Below, piece after piece: positions 1 to 8,714 of a stretch of 45,654 nt of DNA (positions are counted from its first letter, which is position 1; every line of letters begins with the position of its first letter). Source of the DNA: Anabaena catenula FACHB-362 (GTDB lineage: Bacteria; Cyanobacteriota; Cyanobacteriia; Cyanobacteriales; Nostocaceae). The notes beneath the pieces are model-generated. The model worked only from the letters and a program-made list of their open reading frames with translations, did not search any database and was not told where the DNA came from. The position numbers and the translations under genes were made by a program. The stretch covers positions 1-45,654 of the forward strand of contig NZ_JACJTQ010000042.1 of the NCBI RefSeq assembly GCF_014698735.1, given 5' to 3'.

Positions 1-40
1 GTGAGGATTGCTCTGAATATATTCAAATATACTGCCCATA
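1..40 (-). CDS. Start of a possible IS transposase, cut by window edge
   Basis: Reading leftwards from an ATG at 40, thirteen codons stay open to the window edge and encode MGSIFEYIQSNPH. From memory this resembles the N-terminus of cyanobacterial IS5/IS4-type transposases, which often begin with a short 'FEYI..NP' segment. A GGTAAGA stretch just upstream could serve as ribosome binding site. It lies directly behind a HigA-like ORF that loses homology early, which fits an insertion sequence having landed in that gene. With only 13 residues visible the family is a guess. Confidence 0.3.
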
Positions 41-63
41 ACGTCTTACCAAAAAATACACTT

Positions 64-384
64 TTATATTCTTATACCATAATTTAATTCTTTTTCGGAG
101 ATGTCTAATATAGGAACTAAATCTTTTTGTTTGAGATTTAATTCTGCAATCAGAACTTTGAGAAGGTCTACTCCATAAATATCAGAAACTAAATCTTGTT
201 GTTGCTCATATTCATGGATTAAAATTCCCAACAGATCCAAATAATCTTCTTCCGCCTCGGTTAATTCTCCTTTATCAAGAAGCTTATCAACCACTGCTTG
301 AGTTTTTTCTAAATCTTCTTCAGATTTTATGGTACGAGGAGAAAAAGACGTAATTAATTCTATGTAGCTAGTGTTTTTTAACAT
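64..384 (-). pseudogene. higA: HigA-like antitoxin, C-terminally truncated
   Basis: The 106-residue product begins like the cyanobacterial HigA antitoxin family: a helical N-terminal region rich in Glu/Asp/Leu, then GVDLLKVLIAELNLKQKDLV, which is the start of the helix-turn-helix (residues about 74-92). After PIL the expected recognition helix and C-terminal segment are missing and replaced by DISEKELNYGIRI and a stop. HigA normally neutralises the RNase HigB and represses the operon; without a full HTH, DNA binding is doubtful. A decayed higB fragment lies just upstream on the same strand, in the usual toxin-first order. The break probably marks an insertion-sequence boundary. The family call is fairly secure; loss of function is inferred. 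Confidence 0.6.
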
Positions 385-469
385 TTCATGTTTATGGGAT
401 TATTTGGTTAATCAAACTCAGATTAATAAACATTAATCCTAGTTTTCAATAATGGCGTTTTATTTCAGG

Positions 470-562
470 TTAGCTATCAAACCATTCGTCATTTTTCCAG
501 TTATCTTTACTATATTCTGCATGAGTAAGAAAGTCACGAACAACCACACCATGAAATATCAC
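470..562 (-). pseudogene. higB: HigB toxin remnant (C-terminal end only)
   Basis: In one minus-strand frame, 30 codons before a stop encode a peptide containing VVRDFLTHAEYSKDNWK, which matches the conserved C-terminal end of HigB/RelE-type mRNA interferases (typical pattern 'F.THAEYDK..WK'). The catalytic N-terminal part is absent; upstream DNA is taken by the start of the opposite-strand WGR gene. It sits about 85 bp upstream of the truncated higA, the usual spacing and order, so both halves appear to be relics of one type II toxin-antitoxin locus. Confidence 0.5.
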
Positions 563-572
563 TAGGCCAATT

Positions 573-1121
573 ATGGAAATATATTTAGTATTCGTAGATG
601 CTGCCCAGAATAGCAATAAGTTCTGGAGTGCCAAAGTTGAACAAGAAAATTTAACTGTTGAATGGGGTCGAGTAGGCTACAAATCTCAACAGAAAGTTCA
701 CGCTTTTGGTAATTTTCAACAAGCAGTTTCTAAATTTCACAATCTCGTTGCTGAAAAGAAAATGAAAGGCTACCGAGAAAGCCAGCCTCAAATCGATCAT
801 ACTTCTGATTCTTCGGAAATTAAAAGAGCTATCCAATTACTAGAAATATTACGCCCTTATGTAGCTGAAAGACAATTTGCAAATAGCAATTATTTAGAGT
901 GCTTGAACCAATATCTCAAAATTGTCCCTACACCTTTGGGCATGAAAATAATCCCCTCCTTAATATACCGTCATGTAGGAGACGTAGACCACCAACTATC
1001 ATTACTGAACTCTTTATTAGGAAATGAATTTATTCAAGGTGAAAATACATCAGAGTCTGGTAACAACAGGAAAGTTATCAGCTTGAAAACTATTAGTAAG
1101 AACTTTTGGAGGCATATCTAA
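573..1121 (+). CDS. WGR-domain protein
   Basis: Residues 2-70 form a WGR domain: IYLVFVDAAQNSNKFWSAKV, then VEWGRVGYKSQ with the signature Trp-Gly-Arg, then a helix ending in KKMKGYRE. WGR domains occur in PARP enzymes and in bacterial MolR-like or plasmid proteins, where they are thought to bind nucleic acid ends. Residues about 92-155 contain KIVPTPLGMKI and a DVDHQLSLLNSLL helix, recalling the segment after WGR in longer proteins; no catalytic domain follows. At 182 residues it may be a complete stand-alone protein or the front part of a larger one. It is followed on the same strand by the methylase-helicase gene after a gap of about 320 bp, so joint function is possible but not shown. Confidence 0.7.
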   Translation: MEIYLVFVDAAQNSNKFWSAKVEQENLTVEWGRVGYKSQQKVHAFGNFQQAVSKFHNLVAEKKMKGYRESQPQIDHTSDSSEIKRAIQLLEILRPYVAERQFANSNYLECLNQYLKIVPTPLGMKIIPSLIYRHVGDVDHQLSLLNSLLGNEFIQGENTSESGNNRKVISLKTISKNFWRHI

Positions 1122-1443
1122 TACTGTCTCACATTCAAATTTTCAAGCTTTTCAACCTGTTAATATAAAATTTTCAACCATAAATATTCACCAACAATTT
1201 ATAAATAATATGGCTTACTAATGAATGTAAGCTATATTTTTTCTCTAATATCATTTGACTTTAAAAATGCACATATAGCAATTTCTAGTCTAATGAAGTA
1301 CAAAATTATCTGCGTTTATCTGCGTCCATCTGCGTTCAATTATTACTGCCCATACTTCACTTGAATGCGAATATCCATAACATATTTAACTCGTAAATTT
1401 GCGCTATGCGCCCATTACCAAAACTATTTTTTGGCAATGGGAT
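1122..1443. other. Intergenic, AT-rich, with small tandem repeat
   Basis: About 320 bp between the WGR gene and the ATG of the methylase-helicase. The only clear structure is a three-unit 10-bp tandem repeat at 1309-1338. I see no convincing ORF or terminator. The promoter of the large downstream gene should lie here. Confidence 0.5.
1309..1338 (+). repeat. Three 10-bp tandem repeats (TCTGCGTYYA)
   Basis: Three consecutive 10-bp units, TCTGCGTTTA, TCTGCGTCCA and TCTGCGTTCA. This 'ATCTGCGT' string is a dispersed short repeat that I recall as common in intergenic regions of Nostocales. Confidence 0.6.
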
Positions 1444-4400
1444 ATGTTTACAATCAACTCAACAATAGAATCAGAATTAAAAGCCACACCCCAACAAAGA
1501 TGGGAAAACAATAAACAGGCAATTATTACCCTGCAAACACTCAACACAACTCCCACCCAAGAACAACTACAAACATTAGCCAAATTCAATGGATGGGGTT
1601 GTTTACCTGAAATATTTAGCTTAAATCCACAAACCAGATGGGTTGCTAAAGCACAAAAAGAATTGCTAACTTTACTAGAACAAAATGAATTTAATAACGC
1701 TGCCAGTAGCATATTAAATGCCCATTATACAGAACCAAAAATTATCCGTAGTATTTGGGAAATGCTATCGCGCATAGGATTTACAGGAGGCAGAATCTTA
1801 GAACCAGCTTGCGGTACTGGTTTATTCTTTGGATTAATGCCAGAAGATATACGATGCAACTCAAAACTATTTGGAATTGAATTAGATAAAACACCCGCTA
1901 CCATAGCCAAACATTTATATCCCGAAGCTCAAATCTATAATCAGGGCTTTGAAAAAGTCAGCTTCCCAGAAGGATATTTTGATTTGGTATGTGGGAATTT
2001 TCCCTTTGGTGACTATGGAGTAAATGACTCAAAATATAACTTTCTCGGAGTCAGCATCCATAACTATTTTCTAGCCAAATCTGCCGACTTAGTGAGAGAA
2101 GAAGGGTTAATTGCAGTCATTACTTCTACGTACACTTTAGATGCTCCCAGTTCTCACAAGTTTCGAGCTTGGTTAGGACAAAAACTAGAACTGGTAACGG
2201 CTGTGAGACTTCCTAGTGGAGTATTTAACACCATTGCTAGAACTCAAGTTAGCCCCATTCTACTAATCTTTCAAAGAGTAAAAAATCCTCGTCATGCCAA
2301 TACATCAAAATGGATAAATACTCAAGAAGTACAAATTGTCCCTCAAGATTGGGGTAATGAAGGTGATAAAACTAAAGCTCATCTCAACGAATATTTCTTG
2401 AGTGAATTTCAAGGCAGAAGTTTTGATAAATATTATCAAAACCAACTGCAAAAATCTCCCCAATACACACATTTACAACAGAGAATTTATCCTCATGTAC
2501 ATCACTTATTAGGTACACCAAGCATTAATAAACTGTACGGTGAAGGTTTTGCTCTATTAGATGACGGCAGAGATTTATCTGAATCCCTGTGCAAAATACC
2601 TCTAAATGTTAACTACTCTCCTAGAAAGGAAACTGAAGAGCTACTGTTAGTTCCCCCTGAACTGCAACATATTAAAGAAATGGCTTTTTGTATTCATGAA
2701 AACCAAATTTATCAAAGAGCAAAAAGCCATTTAGTTTTAGTAGAAACTGTAGAGAGAAATCGAATTGAGGATTTTTGGCAGCTACGTAGCTGTTTAATAA
2801 AAGTCATCAATGCCCAACAAACAGTAAATGATCAGGAATTAACACAACTCCAACAAGAACTTAAAAACAGCTACAACTCATTCATTCGTAAATGGGGCAG
2901 AATCAATAGCAAGTACAACCTAATACATCTGGGAAAAGACCCCAACTATTATTTAGTCAGAACTCTAGAAAAGAGCAATTACAAATTAGCTGATATTTTC
3001 TCTAAACGAGTCTGTCGTTCATATTCTGCTCCCACGAAAGTCAATTCAGCCCAAGATGCCTTGACACATTCTCTGAATATAAAAGGTTGCTTAGATTTGG
3101 ATTATATCTCAGAAATTAGCAACCTGAGTCAAGAGGAAATTATTCAAGAACTCGATGCTGATAATCTCATCTTTTATAATCCAATTAAGCAGAAATGGGA
3201 ACTTGCTGCTCAATATCTATCTGGTAACGTCTACAGGAAACTGCAAGAAGCGATTGCTGCTAATTTAGCAAAAAACATAGAAGCACTCAAAGCAGTTCAA
3301 CCGTTACCAATGCTTCCAGATGCTACAGAAGATATCAAACTTGCTTGTCTAGAAACATCCAATATTGATTGGAATTCTCTCACAGATTCCCAAAAAGATA
3401 AAATCTTGAACAAGAAGATTCACATAATGCTGGGTACAAACTGGATTAAACCAGAAATTTACCAGCAGTTTGCGAAAGAGATATTGAAAATAAAAGTAAC
3501 GATATCTCACATTACTTCATCTAGCACATCTTTTTGGACAATAGGAGGGAATTCTGACGACCTTACAGAATACGGCACAAGTTATATAGATAGTGCCAAA
3601 CTTTTGGAAAAAGGATTAAATCGTCAAGACCCCAGAATCATTATTTACGAAAGCAAGGATACCATTAATACTTTAGCATCTAATGAAGCAACAGAAGAAG
3701 CCAGAGCTAAATTAGAAGTCATCAAATTTGCTTTTAGAAATTGGATTTGGGAGAATCAACAAAGATGTGTGGAACTATATACATATTACAACACACAAAT
3801 TAATGTTTTCTCTGCCCGAAAATATAATGGTAATTACCTTCAACTTCCAGGTAGTAATCCTCATGTGCAATTGAACTATTGGCAATTAGATGGTGTTTCC
3901 AGAATCCTTGAAGAAAATGCCACTTTTCTAGCCCATGATGTGGGACTGGGTAAAACATACACCATGATTGCATCTATCATGGAATGTCGGCGGTTAGGAT
4001 TAGCTAATAAGCCAATGTTAGTTGTGTTGAATGGCACTGAAAAACAAATTGAAGAGAGTTTTAGATATCTCTATCCAATGGCAAACTTATTAGTTCCTGA
4101 AAAGCTAGATGCCGAAGGTAGAAAAATCTTCACTGCTGCCATTCAAACAGGGGATTTTGATTGCACTATCATTACTCATTCCCAATTCTTTAGTTTAGCA
4201 TTATCGGAGGATTATCAATTAGCATTCCACAATCAAGAAAAAGAAATTCTCCAAAGTTTCTTGAGAAACGAGTCAAACGATAGAATCACCACTAAACAAT
4301 TGAAAAAGGCGTTAAAAAGCCTAGAAAGTAAAATCAACAAGGTAACAGAATCAACAAGAAAAGACAATCACATTGATTTTGATAATTTGACAGATATGTT

Positions 4401-6561
4401 GGTGATAGATGAGGTTCATGAATTTAAGAATCTCTCGATTATTACCAAGATGTACAACATCAGAGGTATTCCCAAAAGTTGGAGTCAACGTGCTAGTGAT
4501 ACCTACATGAAGATTCTGCATATTCTGGGAGATATGCTCACAGAAACTTGTTCCCAATTCACAGGAAAGGTAATTGGTGCAACGGGTACAATTCTGTCCA
4601 ATACTATGGCAGAATTATTTAATTGGATGCGGATGTTTCAACTTCCCAAATTACGAGAATTGGGAATAGAAACTTTCGATGAATGGGCTAGTCAATTTGC
4701 AGAACCTACTTCTTCGGCTGAAGTTACTGCTAGTGGTAAATATAAAGTAGTAACTCGATTTAAGAGTTTCTGCAATATCCAAGCTCTCCGAGGGCTAATG
4801 GATCAGTTTGTTGACCTCCGCACAAATGATAACATTGGTGATGTTTTAAAACGTCCAAAACCTAAGTTTATTGATGTTGTTGTCGAACCATCTTCAGCAC
4901 AGTTACAGTTTCTTAGGGATGCTCTCAAAAGGTCTGAGAAAATTTACACTCGGCAAGTCGCACCCAGCATTGATAATATGCTGAAGGTAACGACGGATCT
5001 CACAAAAGCTGCTTTAACTATGCGCTTATTGGGGGAAACTAAAGAAGCAGATATCAGTAAGTTGCATGAATGTGTTTGGAATAGTTGGCAAGTTTGGAAG
5101 CTAACGAATACTGTCAAGGGAACTCAATTAATATTCTGTGATGCTAGTATTCCTAAACCAGATAAATACAGCACTTATTTGTATTTGAAAATGCTGTTTA
5201 TAGCATTAGGAATTCCAGAATCACAAATTGCGTTTGTCCATGATTTCAATAAATCTAAACGGACTAAACTATTTGAGTTAATTGATTCTGGTCAGGTGCG
5301 TATTTTACTGGGAAGCACGAAGAAATTAGGTACTGGTTGCAATGTCCACCGTCGCGGATTATGGGCTATACACCACCTAGATGCCCCTTGGCGACCATCT
5401 GACTTAACTCAAAGGGAGGGAAGAGGTATCAGGCAAGGAAATGGGGAATTTATGGGTTTTACCCTACCTTTTGTGTGGATATTTAGGTATATTACTGAAC
5501 GTCTAGATGCTCTCAGGTGGCAAACTTTACAATGGAAGCAGGAAATGACTGCTAAATTCCTCAATGGTGAGGATTTGGATAATGTTGAAGATTGTGATCA
5601 AGGGATTTATTCCTATGCTCAAATTAAGTCAATGGCTACAGGAAATTCTCTGTTAATTGAGGAGTCTAATTTGCGTAGTGAGTTAAATTCTCTACTCATT
5701 CAACAAAGGAGTCATCAAAGACAACAATTTAGTTTGGGTTGGAATATAGATAACTGGAATCGCAAAATTCAAGATTTAGAACGCAAGATTGACTGGCTTC
5801 AGGAAGATTTGAAAATAATCAAGCCAGTTTTCAAGGAAATAAAAGCAGCGCAAATTTCTAAACGAATATATCTGGAGTGTAAAGAGATTTTCCAGAATCA
5901 AAATACTTCGACAAGAAAGGTTGCTGATTACCGAGGTTTTGATGTGTATGCTTATTATCGTCCTGGTAATAATAAGTTAGGTGTTTACATCAAATGTTGT
6001 GGAAATGAGTATTATTTCCCCTGGGTTATTGACAACAAAAAAGGAAGTATTGAGTTTCAACGTTCTCATCCTTTAATCAGTCTTGATACTATGATAGATT
6101 CATTACCGAAATATCTACCAAGATTGCAGGAAGAATTTGAAAATGCAAAGGTTGAAAAAGCAAGATTGGAATCTCTTGTAGGACAATCTTTTCCACATTC
6201 AGAAAGGATTGATGATGTCTCCAGACGATTGCAGGAAATTGATGCTATTTTACAAGAAGATGAAGCTGCTTTGGATACATCAGAATTATCTTCTAGTGAT
6301 GAAAATGGTGAAGACGGTGATGATGATTTCTGGCTAAATGATGAAAGGTGTATTCAAGAATGCCATATTCACCCAGGAATAGTAGATAAGTTGTTTAATC
6401 GCAGCACGGAAGATATTGAATGGATTAGTGATATTTCTCAAGTTATCACGACTATCAAACCTATTAATTCCCAACCTCCTGCATCTAGCACAATTAGCAA
6501 AATTCATGATTTTCCTAGCAGTCTAAAGAAGGTAGCAGGTGTGCAACTAACTCTGTTTTAA
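1444..6561 (+). CDS. N6-adenine methylase / SNF2-like helicase fusion (DarB-like)
   Basis: A protein of about 1705 residues joining an N6-adenine methylase to a superfamily 2 helicase. With the ATG at 1444 as start, methylase motif I is LEPACGTGLFFG (about 119-130) and motif IV is NFPF (185-188), a variant of NPPF/Y. The helicase has Walker A in HDVGLGKT (831-838), a DEVH box (989-992), and motif VI in QREGRGIRQG (1323-1332). A coiled-coil-like segment follows near 1410-1580, and the C-terminus is acidic. This layout is known from phage P1 DarB and from large plasmid and conjugative-element proteins, where it is linked to anti-restriction or defence. The frame extends 15 codons upstream to a TTG at 1399, but the ATG looks the better start. 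A strong terminator follows. Its biological role here is inferred. Confidence 0.8.
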   Translation: MFTINSTIESELKATPQQRWENNKQAIITLQTLNTTPTQEQLQTLAKFNGWGCLPEIFSLNPQTRWVAKAQKELLTLLEQNEFNNAASSILNAHYTEPKIIRSIWEMLSRIGFTGGRILEPACGTGLFFGLMPEDIRCNSKLFGIELDKTPATIAKHLYPEAQIYNQGFEKVSFPEGYFDLVCGNFPFGDYGVNDSKYNFLGVSIHNYFLAKSADLVREEGLIAVITSTYTLDAPSSHKFRAWLGQKLELVTAVRLPSGVFNTIARTQVSPILLIFQRVKNPRHANTSKWINTQEVQIVPQDWGNEGDKTKAHLNEYFLSEFQGRSFDKYYQNQLQKSPQYTHLQQRIYPHVHHLLGTPSINKLYGEGFALLDDGRDLSESLCKIPLNVNYSPRKETEELLLVPPELQHIKEMAFCIHENQIYQRAKSHLVLVETVERNRIEDFWQLRSCLIKVINAQQTVNDQELTQLQQELKNSYNSFIRKWGRINSKYNLIHLGKDPNYYLVRTLEKSNYKLADIFSKRVCRSYSAPTKVNSAQDALTHSLNIKGCLDLDYISEISNLSQEEIIQELDADNLIFYNPIKQKWELAAQYLSGNVYRKLQEAIAANLAKNIEALKAVQPLPMLPDATEDIKLACLETSNIDWNSLTDSQKDKILNKKIHIMLGTNWIKPEIYQQFAKEILKIKVTISHITSSSTSFWTIGGNSDDLTEYGTSYIDSAKLLEKGLNRQDPRIIIYESKDTINTLASNEATEEARAKLEVIKFAFRNWIWENQQRCVELYTYYNTQINVFSARKYNGNYLQLPGSNPHVQLNYWQLDGVSRILEENATFLAHDVGLGKTYTMIASIMECRRLGLANKPMLVVLNGTEKQIEESFRYLYPMANLLVPEKLDAEGRKIFTAAIQTGDFDCTIITHSQFFSLALSEDYQLAFHNQEKEILQSFLRNESNDRITTKQLKKALKSLESKINKVTESTRKDNHIDFDNLTDMLVIDEVHEFKNLSIITKMYNIRGIPKSWSQRASDTYMKILHILGDMLTETCSQFTGKVIGATGTILSNTMAELFNWMRMFQLPKLRELGIETFDEWASQFAEPTSSAEVTASGKYKVVTRFKSFCNIQALRGLMDQFVDLRTNDNIGDVLKRPKPKFIDVVVEPSSAQLQFLRDALKRSEKIYTRQVAPSIDNMLKVTTDLTKAALTMRLLGETKEADISKLHECVWNSWQVWKLTNTVKGTQLIFCDASIPKPDKYSTYLYLKMLFIALGIPESQIAFVHDFNKSKRTKLFELIDSGQVRILLGSTKKLGTGCNVHRRGLWAIHHLDAPWRPSDLTQREGRGIRQGNGEFMGFTLPFVWIFRYITERLDALRWQTLQWKQEMTAKFLNGEDLDNVEDCDQGIYSYAQIKSMATGNSLLIEESNLRSELNSLLIQQRSHQRQQFSLGWNIDNWNRKIQDLERKIDWLQEDLKIIKPVFKEIKAAQISKRIYLECKEIFQNQNTSTRKVADYRGFDVYAYYRPGNNKLGVYIKCCGNEYYFPWVIDNKKGSIEFQRSHPLISLDTMIDSLPKYLPRLQEEFENAKVEKARLESLVGQSFPHSERIDDVSRRLQEIDAILQEDEAALDTSELSSSDENGEDGDDDFWLNDERCIQECHIHPGIVDKLFNRSTEDIEWISDISQVITTIKPINSQPPASSTISKIHDFPSSLKKVAGVQLTLF

Positions 6562-6596
6562 GATTACTGTTAGGGTTTTTAATTACTTCAAAACTG

Positions 6597-6633
6597 GGTA
6601 TTGGGGAAGTAGTTCCCTAATACCTATTTTTTA
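6597..6633 (+). terminator. Rho-independent terminator
   Basis: Arms GGTATTGGGGAA (6597-6608) and TTCCCTAATACC (6613-6624) form a 12-bp stem with one G-T pair and a 4-nt loop, followed by a T-rich tract. It lies 36 bp after the stop of the methylase-helicase gene. Confidence 0.8.
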
Positions 6634-6650
6634 TTTTTTAAAATCATGGG

Positions 6651-6685
6651 ATATATAATAATTATATAGTGTAATTATTATATAT
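6651..6685. repeat. AT-only inverted repeat, 14-bp arms
   Basis: ATATATAATAATTA (6651-6664) and its perfect complement TAATTATTATATAT (6672-6685) flank the 7-nt loop TATAGTG. It lies between the terminator of the plus-strand gene and the end of the minus-strand J-domain gene, so it could act as a second terminator or a cruciform. Confidence 0.6.
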
Positions 6686-6770
6686 AGATTTTATTAGTAT
6701 ATAATGTTAACTTTGAAAATCTGGATGAATTAAGATAAAATTAACTCAAACACAACCTATATTTTTTAAA

Positions 6771-7835
6771 TCAAAGACCACCTCCAGTACCAATCCATAA
6801 AGCTACCAGACCAACTGCACCAGCAACTTTCAAGGCATTGTTTAGAGCAGCTTCACCTTTTTCATCTTTTGCTTTTTGTTCGAGTGCTTTAACCAACAAA
6901 AATCTTTCAGATAGGGACAATAAAGAAATATATTTGGGAGTAAGTTGATAAGGATTAATACTTTTGAACTTATTTATCTTAACTTTCCTGGATTCTTGTA
7001 GAGACAAAATATCTTTATTTAATTGCTTTACAATTCCACGAATTAACTTTACAAAGGTTTTTTCATAAATAGGGGATTTGAGCTTGTTATATCTGTAATA
7101 TGAGCCAATTCCTCTAAATGTAATCCAATAAGCAGGTAATTTATCATAGTAAATATATTCTAAATCATTATCATCCAATGAACCTTCAGAAAAAATATAT
7201 GAACATAAAGATAAAACAAATAGTAACCCACAACTAATAACAATTGGAATCATAATATTCTGTTGCTTGAAACCAAGAAAAATGAATACTTGTAAGAAAA
7301 TACCACAAATAAATGATGAGAACAAATATGCGACCGGAACACCACAATATATAATTCTTAAGTATCTGTTTAGCTTCAATAATGCAGTATCTGGATATAA
7401 ATTTCTTGGTTTATGTCCTTTGACTGTGGATAGATAATCGTGGTATTGATGCTCTATATCATCTATATCTTGCATATGTTTTGACCATATTATTTGTTCT
7501 TCTTGTTGCAATATTTCAAAACCTTCTGATAAGACAGATGGAGAAAGCAAATCCTCAATATTATCTACAGATTCTCTTGCATTAGACCCTACTTCAGCCG
7601 TGCAAGTTTGATCGTATTCTGAACGCAAGCTGTCATCTTTCAGGATTTGATATGCTTCATTAATCAGCTTTAAACGTTCCTCGGCTAGTTTTTTCAAATG
7701 TGAACCAGATTCAGATGGCAATTTGTCTGGATGAAGGTCTTTACATAAAGAGATATAAACTTCCCTTATTTCCTTAGCAGTAGCATTATTGCTAATTCCA
7801 AGAACGTCATAATAATTCTCTGAATTTTTGCTCAT
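6771..7835 (-). CDS. J-domain protein with membrane segments
   Basis: The N-terminal 75 residues are a complete J-domain: NYYDVLGISNNATAKEIREV, the HPD motif at residues 35-37, and a final helix ending in LRSEYDQ. J-domains stimulate the ATPase of Hsp70 (DnaK). The Gly/Phe region, zinc fingers and C-terminal substrate domains of DnaJ are absent. Residues about 158-216 contain two hydrophobic stretches (one includes YLFSSFICGIFLQVFIFLGF), and the last 20 residues are also hydrophobic and glycine-rich. This suggests a membrane-bound DnaK co-chaperone. It follows the HEPN gene on the same strand after 60 bp, so they are probably co-transcribed. Its substrate cannot be told from the sequence. Confidence 0.75.
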   Translation of the reverse strand: MSKNSENYYDVLGISNNATAKEIREVYISLCKDLHPDKLPSESGSHLKKLAEERLKLINEAYQILKDDSLRSEYDQTCTAEVGSNARESVDNIEDLLSPSVLSEGFEILQQEEQIIWSKHMQDIDDIEHQYHDYLSTVKGHKPRNLYPDTALLKLNRYLRIIYCGVPVAYLFSSFICGIFLQVFIFLGFKQQNIMIPIVISCGLLFVLSLCSYIFSEGSLDDNDLEYIYYDKLPAYWITFRGIGSYYRYNKLKSPIYEKTFVKLIRGIVKQLNKDILSLQESRKVKINKFKSINPYQLTPKYISLLSLSERFLLVKALEQKAKDEKGEAALNNALKVAGAVGLVALWIGTGGGL

Positions 7836-7895
7836 AGCTTGTTTTTGATATTATTTCTGGAAGTAACTGTCAATATTCACGATATTTATTTTACC

Positions 7896-8579
7896 TCAAA
7901 TATCAGGATATATATCTTGATTCGAGGATTGCCTATACTTTTTATTAAATGAATCAGAAGCTTGACAAAGAAATTCTATCATTCGTTCGGTTCCAATGTA
8001 TGATAAGTCATCAAGGGATATACTCTGATACCCATAGATGCCCTTCATGTGGTCTCCAATTATACCTTGAATAACACCGATTAATTCTACTATTTCAAGA
8101 TATGAATCAGGGAAATCCTCAAGAATTAGGTTTGGCTCTAAAAAATATTCTTTGTCAAAGTGAGCAAAATATTGATCACGTTGTTGAAGGAGCTTATGGC
8201 GCATTGCTCCACAATCATTAAGTTGTTTGTCATGCTCCTCGATTATTTTTGATGGTATTTCCTCACCACGCCATAATAATTTCTTGCGATTAGATGACAC
8301 AAAATTAATAAAATGAATAAAATTGCGATCCGACCTTTTTTTACGTTTGTCATCCGGCTTTATTTTACCTTCAAGAAGCTTTGATAATGTTATAACAATA
8401 TCTATATGTAAAGCCTCAGTTAGAATTGGCATTAATGGAAAGGCTTCTAGTACTTTTCTATCACCAGAATGCAATGTCTCCTTCAAATATTGGTAACAAC
8501 CCATTTTCAGTGTGAGCGACTCGTAAACAATACTATTCAGCCTTTGAACATATGCTTCATAATCAGATTGAAAACTCAT
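7896..8579 (-). CDS. AbiU2-like HEPN-domain protein
   Basis: A 227-residue, largely helical protein. The stretch MRHKLLQQRDQYFAHFDKEY contains R134-x5-H140, the R-x4-6-H signature of catalytic HEPN ribonucleases. The surrounding pattern (N-terminal helices, charged linker, then 'RDQYFAHFDK') recalls the AbiU2-type HEPN family. HEPN proteins often act as RNases in abortive infection or toxin-antitoxin systems. No typical nucleotidyltransferase (MNT) partner is next to it; the downstream gene on the same strand encodes the J-domain membrane protein. The HEPN call rests on the motif and helix pattern only. Confidence 0.55.
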   Translation of the reverse strand: MSFQSDYEAYVQRLNSIVYESLTLKMGCYQYLKETLHSGDRKVLEAFPLMPILTEALHIDIVITLSKLLEGKIKPDDKRKKRSDRNFIHFINFVSSNRKKLLWRGEEIPSKIIEEHDKQLNDCGAMRHKLLQQRDQYFAHFDKEYFLEPNLILEDFPDSYLEIVELIGVIQGIIGDHMKGIYGYQSISLDDLSYIGTERMIEFLCQASDSFNKKYRQSSNQDIYPDI

Positions 8580-8714
8580 TTATAGTATTAGTATCTTGGT
8601 GAACAGCTTACAACTATATCATTTAAGGTATATCTGCTGTCAATAGCATCTGAATAACTATGCTAATTACAGCGATTGTTGCTGTTATAAGGGACACATA
8701 GCGAGCAAGATGCT

